From Nitrospira sp. (lineage in GTDB: Bacteria > Nitrospirota > Nitrospiria > Nitrospirales > Nitrospiraceae), in the NCBI GenBank assembly GCA_024998645.1, contig JACOEJ010000030.1, positions 1 to 32,803 on the forward strand: a DNA stretch of 32,803 bases. Reading direction: 5' to 3'. Each line of letters starts with the position of its first letter. Position 1 is the first letter of the stretch. The notes beneath the pieces are model-generated. The model did not search any database, was not told the origin of the DNA, and saw only the letters and a program-made list of their open reading frames with translations. The position numbers were made by a program, and so were the translations under genes. Positions 7,170 through 15,241 of this stretch are shown piece by piece.

Positions 7170-8051
7170 TTAGTCGAGAGGTTCTAAATAACGACTTCGA
7201 TTGTCGACAAAATGACGGTGCAATTGGCGGGTCATGGGGCCTGGGGTGCCCTGTCCAATAGATTGATGGTTGACTGAGGCGACCGGCATAACCTCCATAC
7301 TGGTGTTGCTCAGGAAGCATTCGTCGGCATGCAGCAGTTCTTCCGGGGTGAATCGTCCTTCCTGCACGGAGATCTTCAGTTCCTCCGCCATCTGCAACAG
7401 AATTGATCTCGTAATGCCATCCAGGAGACCGCATTCTACAGATGGTGTGTACAGCCGGCCTTGCGCGGCGAAGAACACATTGCTCACTGTACATTCTGTG
7501 AGGTGCCCTTCCCAATTCAGAAAGAGCGCGTCGAAGACCTGCGCGGCAATCGCTTCGCGTTTTGCCAGAATATTGTTCAGAAAGTTGGTGGCTTTGATTT
7601 GCGGAGAAAGCGCGCTTGGCAGATTGCGTCTCGTGCGGGCAACGATGAGTGCCACGCCGCGCTGGTACAACTCGGCAGCGGGCGGATGGAGCGGTTTGGC
7701 CATGATGACGACGGTGGGCGTCGGGCAGAGGGCCGGATCGAGGCCGATCTCTCCCGCTCCGCGAGATACGGTAATTCGGAGGTAGGCGTCGGTTTGCTCA
7801 TTTCCCAGTTGATTGCGGTCCATCGCTTCGTGCAGGAGGCGCGGCCACTCGCTCAGTGGGATGGGGATCGTCAGTCCGATGGCGTCGGCAGAACGCTGCA
7901 AGCGCGACAGATGGTGGTCACGCATGAAAATCCGGTTCCCGTAGGAGCGGATCGTTTCATAGACGCCGTCCCCATAGAGAAAGCCGTGATCGAAGACGGA
8001 GATCTTCGCATCCTGTTCGGTGACGAATCGATCGTTGAGAAAAATCCACAT
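7170..8051 (-). CDS. pabC: Class IV PLP aminotransferase/lyase, probably aminodeoxychorismate lyase
   Basis: Fold-type IV PLP enzyme of 293 aa. The opening MWIFLNDRFV, DHGFLYGDGVYETIR (residues about 21-35) and IKATNFLNNILAK, holding the Schiff-base lysine near residue 150, are family landmarks. The phosphate-binding ECTVSNVFF and GLLDGITR follow. The family covers D-amino acid transaminase, branched-chain aminotransferase and aminodeoxychorismate lyase (PabC), and sequence alone does not decide. The context favours PabC: it starts 8 nt after the stop of a chorismate-binding enzyme, and PabC would turn aminodeoxychorismate into p-aminobenzoate and pyruvate for folate. No clear ribosome binding site precedes the ATG at 8051, suggesting translational coupling to the gene upstream. 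Confidence 0.85.
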   Translation of the reverse strand: MWIFLNDRFVTEQDAKISVFDHGFLYGDGVYETIRSYGNRIFMRDHHLSRLQRSADAIGLTIPIPLSEWPRLLHEAMDRNQLGNEQTDAYLRITVSRGAGEIGLDPALCPTPTVVIMAKPLHPPAAELYQRGVALIVARTRRNLPSALSPQIKATNFLNNILAKREAIAAQVFDALFLNWEGHLTECTVSNVFFAAQGRLYTPSVECGLLDGITRSILLQMAEELKISVQEGRFTPEELLHADECFLSNTSMEVMPVASVNHQSIGQGTPGPMTRQLHRHFVDNRSRYLEPLD

Positions 8052-8059
8052 AGTGCATG

Positions 8060-9574
8060 CTACGACAAGGCGCTCAGGAAAGCCTGCGCCTTGTGCATTG
8101 TCTCTTCATATTCCTTGGCCGGATCAGAATCCGCCACAATCCCGGCACCGACCTGGAGAGAGCCCTGTCCTTCGTGAAGCACCAGTGTGCGGATAATAAT
8201 GTTAAAGTCGAGGTCCCCGCTCCAGCTTAGATAGCCCATCGATCCGGTATAGAGGCCTCGCCGCACCGGTTCCAATTCGTCGATGATTTCCATGCAGCGA
8301 ATCTTGGGCACACCGGTAATCGTGCCACCGGGGAAGACAGCCCGCAATAAATCGAATCCGGTCACCTCGGTCCGCAGTTGTCCGGAGATATGTGACACCA
8401 GATGGCTGACGTGGGAATATTGCTCAATCGACATGAATTCATCGACCAGGACTGAACCGAATTCGCACACGCGCCCCAGGTCGTTTCGCTCGAGGTCGAC
8501 GAGCATCAGATGTTCGGCTCGCTCCTTTTCGTTGCCCAGGAGTTCTTCCCGCAGGCGACGATCGTCGGAATCATCCCGGCCTCGGCGCCGAGTCCCTGCA
8601 ATCGGTCGAGTATCGGCTGATCGGCCGTTCAGCCGAACCAAACGTTCCGGCGAGGTGCTGATGAGGCGGGTGTTCCCGATACGCAACAGGCCGGAGAACG
8701 GAGAAGGGTTCATACTGCGCAAGCGTGCATAGGTTTGGAGTTCCGTTGCGAGCCCAGCCTGTGTAGTGAAACTGTCGCTTGTGACCGAGAAGCGATGAGA
8801 GAGATTGGCCTGATACAGATCACCTGCGGCGATAAATTCCTGACAGCGCCGGACGCGGTCCATATAGGAGTCCCGGGATTGCTGTGGCTGAAAGCTGACA
8901 GAGGCTAATAAATCAGCCGACGGTAGTTGGGGTAGGGGCGTGGACAATTGCGCCTCTAAAGCCGCGAGTCTGTCGCAACCCTCCCGATAGAGCTTCTCTC
9001 GAGGCTCCCCGAGGAATCGTTCGAGCGGGGGGCAGAACATCAAGTGCCATTCGTCGGATGAGTGATCGAATGCGACAGCAAGATCGTAAAAGGCGAACTC
9101 CAAGTCTGGGAAATGAAGATCGTCGTCGGCGTGGTTCGGCAATGATTCGAATTGGCGCACCAAGTCATAGCTCAGATACCCCACAGCTCCTCCGAAAAAC
9201 GGCGGGATTCCGGGAGGACGCAGGATAGTGGATTGTTGCATCAGGCGGGCAAGCGTTGAGAACGGTGCCTGGCCCGTTTGCGTGTGTCCATCGGCTGAAC
9301 GGAGAGCCCAGTCGTGACGCGTTCCCGAAAAAATTTGGTAGGGATCGGTCGCGAAAAAGGAGTACTGGCCAGTAGTCGCTGGTCCTTTGCCGCTTTCAAA
9401 AAGAAACGAGGGCCGCCGGTCTGAGGCCACGCGGGTATACAGTTCGAATGGGCTGAGCGGCCAGTCTCGTCGGCTCACGCACAAGGGCTGCGGAGCCCCG
9501 TGAAGAAAGGGTGTAGGGGATGGTCGTGCCGTTGTCATGAATTCAAAAAGTCCGACCTGTTTCAGTGGAGCCAT
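8060..9574 (-). CDS. pabB: Chorismate-binding enzyme: aminodeoxychorismate synthase component I (or anthranilate synthase component I)
   Basis: 504-aa member of the TrpE/PabB/isochorismate synthase family. The C-terminal catalytic half has FQPQQSRDSYMDRV, ISTSPERLVRL, TRPIAGTRRRG, NEKERAEHLMLVDLERNDLG, FPGGTITGVPKIRCMEIIDELEP, YTGSMGYLSWSG and QVGAGIVADSDP. Context with the class IV PLP enzyme favours PabB. However, the substrate motif reads PIAGT, as in TrpE, not the PIKGT whose lysine is the nucleophile in E. coli PabB. The N-terminal half has a FLFESG segment resembling the tryptophan-binding LLES of TrpE. The assignment therefore stays open. No glutaminase subunit (PabA/TrpG) is adjacent. 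TATAGT lies directly before the ATG at 9574; an in-frame ATG at 9538 is an alternative start. Confidence 0.85.
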   Translation of the reverse strand: MAPLKQVGLFEFMTTARPSPTPFLHGAPQPLCVSRRDWPLSPFELYTRVASDRRPSFLFESGKGPATTGQYSFFATDPYQIFSGTRHDWALRSADGHTQTGQAPFSTLARLMQQSTILRPPGIPPFFGGAVGYLSYDLVRQFESLPNHADDDLHFPDLEFAFYDLAVAFDHSSDEWHLMFCPPLERFLGEPREKLYREGCDRLAALEAQLSTPLPQLPSADLLASVSFQPQQSRDSYMDRVRRCQEFIAAGDLYQANLSHRFSVTSDSFTTQAGLATELQTYARLRSMNPSPFSGLLRIGNTRLISTSPERLVRLNGRSADTRPIAGTRRRGRDDSDDRRLREELLGNEKERAEHLMLVDLERNDLGRVCEFGSVLVDEFMSIEQYSHVSHLVSHISGQLRTEVTGFDLLRAVFPGGTITGVPKIRCMEIIDELEPVRRGLYTGSMGYLSWSGDLDFNIIIRTLVLHEGQGSLQVGAGIVADSDPAKEYEETMHKAQAFLSALS

Positions 9575-9617
9575 ACTATACCGTAGCGCTTCGGGGAGAG
9601 ACAGGGCCCCTAACGGC

Positions 9618-9647
9618 TTGACATTTCAATGAGGATTCTGCTTGAAT
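9618..9647 (+). promoter_or_regulatory. Candidate sigma-70 promoter for the atp operon
   Basis: A perfect TTGACA (9618-9623) is followed after 18 nt by TTGAAT (9642-9647), which matches four of six -10 positions. It lies 67 nt before the atpZ start in the divergent spacer between pabB and atpZ. The -35 is convincing; the -10 is weak. Confidence 0.4.
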
Positions 9648-9714
9648 TGCGCGCTCGCAATCGGTTGAGTTCTCATTCAGATTCATGTCTGAGTACTGAC
9701 CGGCGAGTGAACGA

Positions 9715-9960
9715 ATGCCCCCTTCTCAAGATCCGTTTTATGCGGGGCTCGGCCAGGCGGTTCGGATTGGAACCGACCTGCTAGCCTCGTTGATTGTCGG
9801 GGGCGGTTTAGGCTGGGTGTTAGATACCTACCTCCTTGATTCCACTCCCTGGGGAATGGTGGTGGGGTTAGTGCTCGGAGTGATCGCCGGGATACGGAAC
9901 GCATACCGGTCGGCCATGCGGTGGCCAGGTTCACCGCCTGATACAGAAAGCAAGGAATAG
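9715..9960 (+). CDS. atpZ: AtpZ/AtpI-type ATP synthase accessory membrane protein
   Basis: An 81-aa protein with two predicted transmembrane hairpin segments: LLASLIVGGGLGWVLDTYLL and WGMVVGLVLGVIAGIRNAY. The G-x-G-x-G-W-x-L-D core and the GIRNAYR end match the F0F1-ATPase accessory family (AtpZ, related to AtpI). Members sit at the head of F0 operons and are linked to c-ring assembly or Mg2+ supply, from family knowledge. It stops 2 nt before the atpB start. Only a weak GAGTG site precedes the ATG at 9715. Confidence 0.85.
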   Translation: MPPSQDPFYAGLGQAVRIGTDLLASLIVGGGLGWVLDTYLLDSTPWGMVVGLVLGVIAGIRNAYRSAMRWPGSPPDTESKE

Positions 9961-9962
9961 CT

Positions 9963-10712
9963 GTGGAAGAAAGTCCGCTTCATCCGTTTGAATTGCATAA
10001 CTACATCCCGCTCTCGCTTGGTGGACTCGATATCTCCATCAATAAGGCTGTCATCATCATGTGGGTGGTGGTCGCCTTGGTCGCGTACCTGATGCTCAGG
10101 GCAGGGGCGTCTCGCCAGCTGGTGCCGGGCAAATTGCAGAGCCTGGCGGAGATGCTGGTGGATTTCATTCGTGGCATCATTCTAGACACGATGGGCAAAG
10201 ACGGAATGCGGTTTTTCCCGCTTGTCGCAACGTTGTTTCTGTTTATTCTGTTCTGCAACCTGATCGGGCTGATTCCCGGTTCCTATACCGTCACGAGTCA
10301 GATTGTCGTCACGGCTGTGTTCGCCTGTGTGGTGTACGGGTTGAGTCTGGTCATGGGGTTTCTGCTGCACGGGGCCAAGTTTTTGGGGATTCTCGTGCCG
10401 CCCGGGACGCCGGGTTGGCTCTTGCCTCTGATGATTCCCATCGAGTTGATCAGTCAGTTGGCGAGACCGATTTCGTTGGCCGTTCGATTGTTTGCGAATA
10501 TGACGGCCGGACACGTCATTCTCGGGGTGCTCTTCGGTTTGGCGATCAGCGGCGGGGTGCTCATCGGCTGGTTGCCGTTTGCTTTTACGATTGCCATGAA
10601 CGGGTTGGAAGTCGGTATTGCGTTTATTCAAGCCTATATTTTTACCGTGTTGACATGCGTCTATTTGGGAGACGCATTCCATCTGCACGGCCATGATGAC
10701 CACGCGCATTGA
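9963..10712 (+). CDS. atpB: ATP synthase F0 subunit a
   Basis: Stator channel subunit of ATP synthase, 249 aa, with five or six hydrophobic segments. The essential proton-channel arginine lies in SLAVRLFANMTAGH (about residues 173-186). The last helix, NGLEVGIAFIQAYIFTVLTCVYL, has the conserved Glu and Gln. The protein ends with a His-rich tail (HLHGHDDHAH). The start is the GTG at 9963, preceded by AAGGA 7-8 nt upstream and only 2 nt from the atpZ stop. Second gene of the atpZ-B-E-F unit. Confidence 0.96.
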   Translation: MEESPLHPFELHNYIPLSLGGLDISINKAVIIMWVVVALVAYLMLRAGASRQLVPGKLQSLAEMLVDFIRGIILDTMGKDGMRFFPLVATLFLFILFCNLIGLIPGSYTVTSQIVVTAVFACVVYGLSLVMGFLLHGAKFLGILVPPGTPGWLLPLMIPIELISQLARPISLAVRLFANMTAGHVILGVLFGLAISGGVLIGWLPFAFTIAMNGLEVGIAFIQAYIFTVLTCVYLGDAFHLHGHDDHAH

Positions 10713-10748
10713 TCGCGTGTCAGCCAGACAAGGGAGGAGTAGGACACA

Positions 10749-10979
10749 ATGGATTCAGCAGCAGCAGCATTGTTGGGTATGGGATTGGCGGCGGCGGGGT
10801 TTGCCGGTGCCGGTGTCGGAATCGGGTACATCTTCGGCAAGATGATTGAAGCTGTGGCTCGCCAGCCTGAAGCGGAAGCCCGCGTCGGCAAGTACATGTG
10901 GATCGGGTTCGCGCTCGTGGAAGCCATCGCGCTGTACGGGCTCGTCATTGCATTCATCATCATGGGTCTTCGCAAGTAA
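10749..10979 (+). CDS. atpE: ATP synthase F0 subunit c
   Basis: A 76-aa hairpin of two membrane helices that forms the rotor ring. Helix 1 carries a glycine-packing motif, GAGVGIG. The loop has ARQPEAE with the conserved R-Q-P. Helix 2 has the ion-carrying glutamate in FALVEAIALYGL. I do not see the full Na+-ligand set (Gln in helix 1 plus Glu-Ser in helix 2), so proton coupling is the likelier reading. A strong GGAGGAG site precedes the ATG. Confidence 0.97.
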   Translation: MDSAAAALLGMGLAAAGFAGAGVGIGYIFGKMIEAVARQPEAEARVGKYMWIGFALVEAIALYGLVIAFIIMGLRK

Positions 10980-11046
10980 GGACGGGGTAGGCCGAGCCTG
11001 CAGTGGTGCACTTTGGCGCTCAGCCTCAACTTGTTGGGAGTGAATA

Positions 11047-11550
11047 ATGCCGCAGTTTGAATCGAGTTTTTTCTCCTCGCTGATTTTCTGGGAGGTTCTG
11101 TCCTTCGGGATTCTGTTCTTCGTGCTCTATAAGTTTGCCTTTCCCGGCATCCTGGGCGTTCTCGAAGAGCGGGAGAAGAAGATCAAGGATAGCCTCGACC
11201 AGGCTGAACGTCACCGTGCAGAGTCTGAGCGGGCGTTGAAGACCTATGAGGCGAAGCTCAGTGCAGCGGCGAAGGAAGCCGAAGCCATTCTGGCAGCAGC
11301 TCAGGAGCGGGCGCAGCGACTGCTTGATGAAAACGAGCAGCGGATGAGCACGGAGGCGGAGCGCATCAAGGGCGAGGCCACGCGCGAAATCGACCATGAG
11401 CGCCGGAAGGCCATACAGGACATTCGCAACCAGACCACGGAGCTGGCGTTGATGGTGGCGGAAAAGGTGGTGCAGCGCAGCCTTACAGATGCGGATCACC
11501 GGAAGTTTGCCGACGAAGCGCTTAGCGCCCTCTCGAAGTCACACTCCTAA
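11047..11550 (+). CDS. atpF: ATP synthase F0 subunit b
   Basis: Peripheral-stalk subunit, 167 aa. One N-terminal membrane helix (about residues 8-30, FFSSLIFWEVLSFGILFF) leads into a long Ala/Glu/Arg-rich coiled coil (35-145). The EEREKKIKDSLDQAE start of the coil and the ALMVAEKVVQRSL segment near the end are typical. GGGAG lies 6 nt before the ATG. In most bacteria atpH, A, G, D and C follow directly; here the strand switches 16 nt later to larE, so the F1 genes and subunit delta are elsewhere. There is no second b-type (b') gene in this unit. Confidence 0.95.
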   Translation: MPQFESSFFSSLIFWEVLSFGILFFVLYKFAFPGILGVLEEREKKIKDSLDQAERHRAESERALKTYEAKLSAAAKEAEAILAAAQERAQRLLDENEQRMSTEAERIKGEATREIDHERRKAIQDIRNQTTELALMVAEKVVQRSLTDADHRKFADEALSALSKSHS

Positions 11551-11566
11551 TCAATCGTTCATTGCT

Positions 11567-12394
11567 CTACTTGGCCGGGCGCGGTGGGTCTATGCTCACC
11601 CCGCCCGGCCGATACCCATCTAAGTCAATCGTCACAAACCGAAAGCCGAGTTTCTTCACGCGACGGCTGATCCTCGTCCCTCGTTCACCTTCGATTATTC
11701 GAGCCAGTTCATCCTGGCCGACTTCGATTCTGGCGATCTCGCCGTGATCGCGCACGCGGCAGTGCCGGAATCCTTCTGCCAGTAACACTTCTTCGGCTTG
11801 TTCCACCCGGCTGAGTTTTTCCCTCGTAATCGTGATGCCTCTGGGAATGCGCGAGGACAGGCATGCAGCCGCGGGCTTATCCCAGTTCGACAGGCCGAGG
11901 TCTTTTGCGAGCGAACGGATTTCAGCTTTCGATAGATTGGCTTCGACCAGCGGGCTGCGGACCCCCCATTCACGTGCGGCTTTGATGCCGGGACGATCAT
12001 CGCCCAGGTCGTCGAGATTGGTTCCATCCACGATGACGGCAGTCGCGCGCGTTTCTCTCAACTTGCCCAGCAATTGGTAGAGGTCGGTTTTGCAGTGAAA
12101 ACAGCGATTGGCATCGTTTTCGGTGAAGGCGGGGATCATCAGTTGATCGGTCTGGACCAGTTCATGACGCACCCCGATTTCTTTTGCGACGCGGGTTGCT
12201 GAATCCAATTCGACTGCGGGGAAGGTCGGTGAAATCGCCGTCACACCCACGGCGCGGTCCAGCAATTGGTCATAGGCAACTTTCAAGACGACCGTGCTGT
12301 CGATGCCGCCCGAATAAGCGACCAGGACGGAATCCATTGCCGCGAAGATCTCGCGTAAGTGAAGAAGCTTGTGTTCGAGCGAGAGAGGCTGCAT
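11567..12394 (-). CDS. larE: LarE-type ATP-dependent sulfur transferase (nickel-pincer nucleotide synthesis)
   Basis: 275-aa PP-loop enzyme. The pyrophosphatase loop SGGIDST (about residues 29-35) binds ATP. CFHCK near residue 100, GTNLDDLGDDRPG, and the KPAAACLSSRIPRG motif, which carries the conserved active-site cysteine, follow the LarE pattern. In lactate racemase maturation LarE adenylates a carboxylated pyridinium nucleotide and gives up sulfur to form thiocarboxylates of the nickel-pincer cofactor. Some LarE use a [4Fe-4S] cluster instead of a sacrificial cysteine; the three cysteines here (CxxC plus C in AACLSS) would allow that, but this is inference. No larA, larB or larC is in the window. 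The gene starts 24 nt after the M16 partner gene, and its last codons contain the hairpin at 11573-11610. Confidence 0.92.
   Translation of the reverse strand: MQPLSLEHKLLHLREIFAAMDSVLVAYSGGIDSTVVLKVAYDQLLDRAVGVTAISPTFPAVELDSATRVAKEIGVRHELVQTDQLMIPAFTENDANRCFHCKTDLYQLLGKLRETRATAVIVDGTNLDDLGDDRPGIKAAREWGVRSPLVEANLSKAEIRSLAKDLGLSNWDKPAAACLSSRIPRGITITREKLSRVEQAEEVLLAEGFRHCRVRDHGEIARIEVGQDELARIIEGERGTRISRRVKKLGFRFVTIDLDGYRPGGVSIDPPRPAK
11573..11610. terminator. Strong GC-rich hairpin between convergent atpF and larE
   Basis: GGCCGGGCG (11573-11581) pairs with CGCCCGGCC (11602-11610). One C-C mismatch follows, then GGTG pairs with CACC, around a 10-nt loop. The hairpin starts 22 nt after the atpF stop and lies inside the last codons of larE. 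Neither strand has a U-tract, so it is a U-less terminator or an mRNA 3'-end stabiliser, probably serving atpF. Confidence 0.5.
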
Positions 12395-12418
12395 AGCGGC
12401 CCAGTGCCGGGAGATGTA

Positions 12419-13795
12419 TTACTGGCGGACCTTGGCTTTGGCCACGTTGCCAACCACGACGAGCGCATAGTGCTGCGGGTCGAGGTACTGTTTGGCCACG
12501 CGCTGGACGTCGTCTTTCGTGACGCGCTCAATCCATTTCGGGTACTGGCTGAAATATTCGAATCCCAACCCATAATACTCAACCTGCGCCAGTACCTGCG
12601 CCAGCTTGGCGGTTGAGTCGAGGCGGAGGGGGAAGCTCCCCATCAGGAACGACTTTGCTTCCGATAGTTCCTGGTCACTGACCGGGCTGTCGCGGATTCC
12701 TTTGATCTCTGTCAGCACGCCGGTGATAGCCTGATTGGTGGCTTCGGTCCTGGTTTGGAGATTCACCCAAAACGAGCCAGGCAGCATTCGCGCGTCATAG
12801 TGACTCATGATTCCATAGGCAAGCCCCTGCTTGTCGCGAATCGAGTCCATGAGCCGTGACGAAAATCCACCAGCGCCGAGAATGTGGTTCATGACGGTGA
12901 CGGCATAGTAGTCCGGATTATTCCGGCTGATCCCCCCGTGGCCGAGGATGATGGTGGATTGGGTCAGATCCTTCTCAATGAGCTGGACGGATTTCTTCTC
13001 CACCGCTGCCGGTTTCTTTGTCGTGCGTGTTTGCGGAGTGCCCTTTTTCCATGAGCCGAAATGGCTCTGCACAAGAGCTGTAACTTGTTCGACGGAAAGA
13101 TCCCCGACGATGGTCAGAATCACCTGATTGGGAAGATATTCCTTCGCATAGAAGCTCTGTACGTCCGCCAACGTAATCTTGCCTACCGTCTCTTCGGTGC
13201 CTTGTACCGGCCACCGATAGGGATGGTTGTGAAAGACCATCTGGTTGAAGGCTTTCATGGCCACGTGGCCGGGGTCGTCGCTGTCGCTGGCGATTTCACC
13301 TTGGATCTGTGAGCGCACCCGCTCGAATTCATGCTTGGGGAACGCCGGATGCATCAGGACGTCCGCCAGCAAGGTGAAGCCCAGGTCGACGTCTTTTTTT
13401 AGTACCCGCGCTGAGGCGGTCGTAAAGTCTTCTCCCGCTTTTGCTTCCAGGGAACCGCCGATAAAATCGATTTGCTCCGCCAATTGCTTCGACGACCGGC
13501 TGGTGGTCCCTTCATCCAAGAGGCTCGCGACGAGGTTGGCCACGCCGGCTTTGTCGGGGGGATCGTAGGCTGACCCGGTCTTGACCAGGGCGTGAATCTC
13601 CACGATCGGGAGAAAGTGCTGCTCCAGGACCAGGACGGTCATACCGTTGGGCGTGGTGAATTTGGTCGGAGTGATATCGGCTGCGTGTAAGGTCGTAGTG
13701 AGAGAAACGACGGCCGTAATGAAAAGCAGCGCGCCGGTGCTACGCCATCGGTTCATCCGAGTGAATCGCCCTTTTGCTGTGGTGGTGGCTATCAT
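12419..13795 (-). CDS. M16 peptidase family protein, catalytically inactive partner
   Basis: Two-lobed pitrilysin/insulinase-fold protein exported to the periplasm. At the place of the zinc motif HxxEH it reads AGVANLVASLLDEG, so the zinc ligands are missing. The fold markers remain: VLVLEQHFLPIVEIHALVKTGSAYDP, QIDFIGGSLEAKAG, NHPYRWPVQGTEETV, and in lobe 2 LGAGGFSSRLMDSIRDKQGLAYGI, where the R/Y substrate-binding pair is kept. It follows an M16 protein with an intact motif by a few nucleotides, matching the known alpha/beta pairing of catalytic and non-catalytic M16 subunits. Starts at 13837, 13795 and 13756 are all possible, none with a good ribosome binding site. The signal-peptide core LLFITAVVSLTTTLHAA follows the last one closely. 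Confidence 0.9.
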   Translation of the reverse strand: MIATTTAKGRFTRMNRWRSTGALLFITAVVSLTTTLHAADITPTKFTTPNGMTVLVLEQHFLPIVEIHALVKTGSAYDPPDKAGVANLVASLLDEGTTSRSSKQLAEQIDFIGGSLEAKAGEDFTTASARVLKKDVDLGFTLLADVLMHPAFPKHEFERVRSQIQGEIASDSDDPGHVAMKAFNQMVFHNHPYRWPVQGTEETVGKITLADVQSFYAKEYLPNQVILTIVGDLSVEQVTALVQSHFGSWKKGTPQTRTTKKPAAVEKKSVQLIEKDLTQSTIILGHGGISRNNPDYYAVTVMNHILGAGGFSSRLMDSIRDKQGLAYGIMSHYDARMLPGSFWVNLQTRTEATNQAITGVLTEIKGIRDSPVSDQELSEAKSFLMGSFPLRLDSTAKLAQVLAQVEYYGLGFEYFSQYPKWIERVTKDDVQRVAKQYLDPQHYALVVVGNVAKAKVRQ

Positions 13796-13842
13796 AGTCA
13801 GATTTTTCCGGCATGGGCGGCGGACGAATTGGGGCATCGTGA

Positions 13843-15216
13843 TCAGGGCTTTCCGGCATGTGCGGCGGTTGGTTGGGGCTCTGCCGCTTTGGGCGGTTGA
13901 GGAATCAGAATGCCGACGGTCCGGTTATCCGGATTCAGATATTGCTTCGCCACTCGCTGAATGTCTTTGGTTGTCACCGCGCGGATGCGCTCCAGAAATT
14001 GATCGACCCGCCGCCAGCCGGCACCGATGGATTCCGATTGCCCCAACAACATCGCATGGCGGAAGTTCGAATCCTGCTCAAATACGTGAGAAGCTTCCAC
14101 CTGGTTTTTGGCCCGCTGCAATTCCAGTTCAGTCGGTGGCTCATTTTGGAGTCGGGTGATTTCTCGATACAGTGCGTCCTCGACTGCGTCCACTTTGGCT
14201 CCCGGATTCACCAAAGCATAGAAGTAGAACAGGCTGGGGTCGGTCTGCATCAGGCTATACTCGGCCCCGACGGCCAGCGAATTCTTTTGATCGTAGACGA
14301 GACTCTGATAGAGGCGCGAACTTTTCCCATGCGATAGGATCGACTCCAGAATATCGAGGGCATATGAATCGTCGCTGGAATAATTCGGCACGCGGAATCC
14401 CAGCATGACAAAGGGGACTTGCGCCTCACGTTTTAAGAGAAAGCGCCGCTCGCCGCGCTGCTCCGGCTCGACCGCCAGCGTGGCCTTCGGACTCGGACCC
14501 TTGGGAATCGGTTCGAAGAGGTGTTTGATGGTCGGGAGCAAGGAGTCGGCCTTGATATCGCCCACCACGATCAACGTGGCATTGTTCGGTGAATAGTAGG
14601 TGTCGTAGTGGCGCTGCAAATCGTCCAGCGACATGGCATCCAAGTCGGCAAACCAACCGATAACGGGCCAGTGGTAGGGGTGGCTGAGGTAGGCCTGAGC
14701 GAAGAGAGCCTCCACGAGCGCCCCTTGGGGATCATCTTCCGTGCGCAACCGGCGTTCTTCTTTGACGACTTCCCGCTCGGTTTGGAATTCGCTGTTGTCG
14801 AGTATCAGCCCCTGCATGCGATCGGCTTCCATTTCCAAGGCGAGTTCGACGCGATCGGCTGCGAGGTTCTCAAAATAGGCGGTAAAATCCTGGCTGGTAA
14901 AGGCGTTATCGACGCCGCCGTTTTTCCGGATGATCCGGGAGAAGGAGCCTTTCGGGTACTTGGCCGTGCCTTTGAACATCATGTGTTCAAGCATATGGGA
15001 CAGCCCGGCCCGGCCCATCACTTCATTGCGTGAGCCCACTTTGTACCAGACCTGCACGGTCGCGACCGGGGCCTTCGGGACTTCAACAAGCAGGACCTTC
15101 ATCCCGTTGGACAAGAGATATTCGTGTGGCTCAGCGGCGAAGCTCGTTCCTGCCCACAGGCAGAGAGCGAGTACGGTGGAGAGGACTGATCGATGACGGT
15201 GGTGTTGTGACTTCAT
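13843..15216 (-). CDS. M16 zinc metallopeptidase, catalytic subunit
   Basis: Periplasmic zinc peptidase of the pitrilysin family. The inverted zinc motif HMLEH lies in RAGLSHMLEHMMFKGT, and the third ligand glutamate is in TEREVVKEERR about 75 residues on. NAFTSQDFTAYFENL and HPYHWPVIGW are further family landmarks. I take the ATG at 15216, which gives MKSQHHRHRSVLSTVLALCLWAG and cleavage at SFA-AEP. The ATG at 15240 adds eight residues ahead of the signal peptide and has no better ribosome binding site. The protein has about 457 aa. It sits between rlmN (upstream) and its inactive homologue (downstream), probably as one transcript. Substrates of such pairs are usually unknown. Confidence 0.93.
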   Translation of the reverse strand: MKSQHHRHRSVLSTVLALCLWAGTSFAAEPHEYLLSNGMKVLLVEVPKAPVATVQVWYKVGSRNEVMGRAGLSHMLEHMMFKGTAKYPKGSFSRIIRKNGGVDNAFTSQDFTAYFENLAADRVELALEMEADRMQGLILDNSEFQTEREVVKEERRLRTEDDPQGALVEALFAQAYLSHPYHWPVIGWFADLDAMSLDDLQRHYDTYYSPNNATLIVVGDIKADSLLPTIKHLFEPIPKGPSPKATLAVEPEQRGERRFLLKREAQVPFVMLGFRVPNYSSDDSYALDILESILSHGKSSRLYQSLVYDQKNSLAVGAEYSLMQTDPSLFYFYALVNPGAKVDAVEDALYREITRLQNEPPTELELQRAKNQVEASHVFEQDSNFRHAMLLGQSESIGAGWRRVDQFLERIRAVTTKDIQRVAKQYLNPDNRTVGILIPQPPKAAEPQPTAAHAGKP

Positions 15217-15241
15217 AGTTGGGTGAGTCGCACGAGGCATG

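Noticed and set aside
10061..10709. Long alternate-frame ORFs over atpB (211 aa on +, 175 aa on -)
   Set aside because: The atpB frame encodes an unmistakable subunit a; the others are rich in Arg/His/Gln typical of shadow frames.
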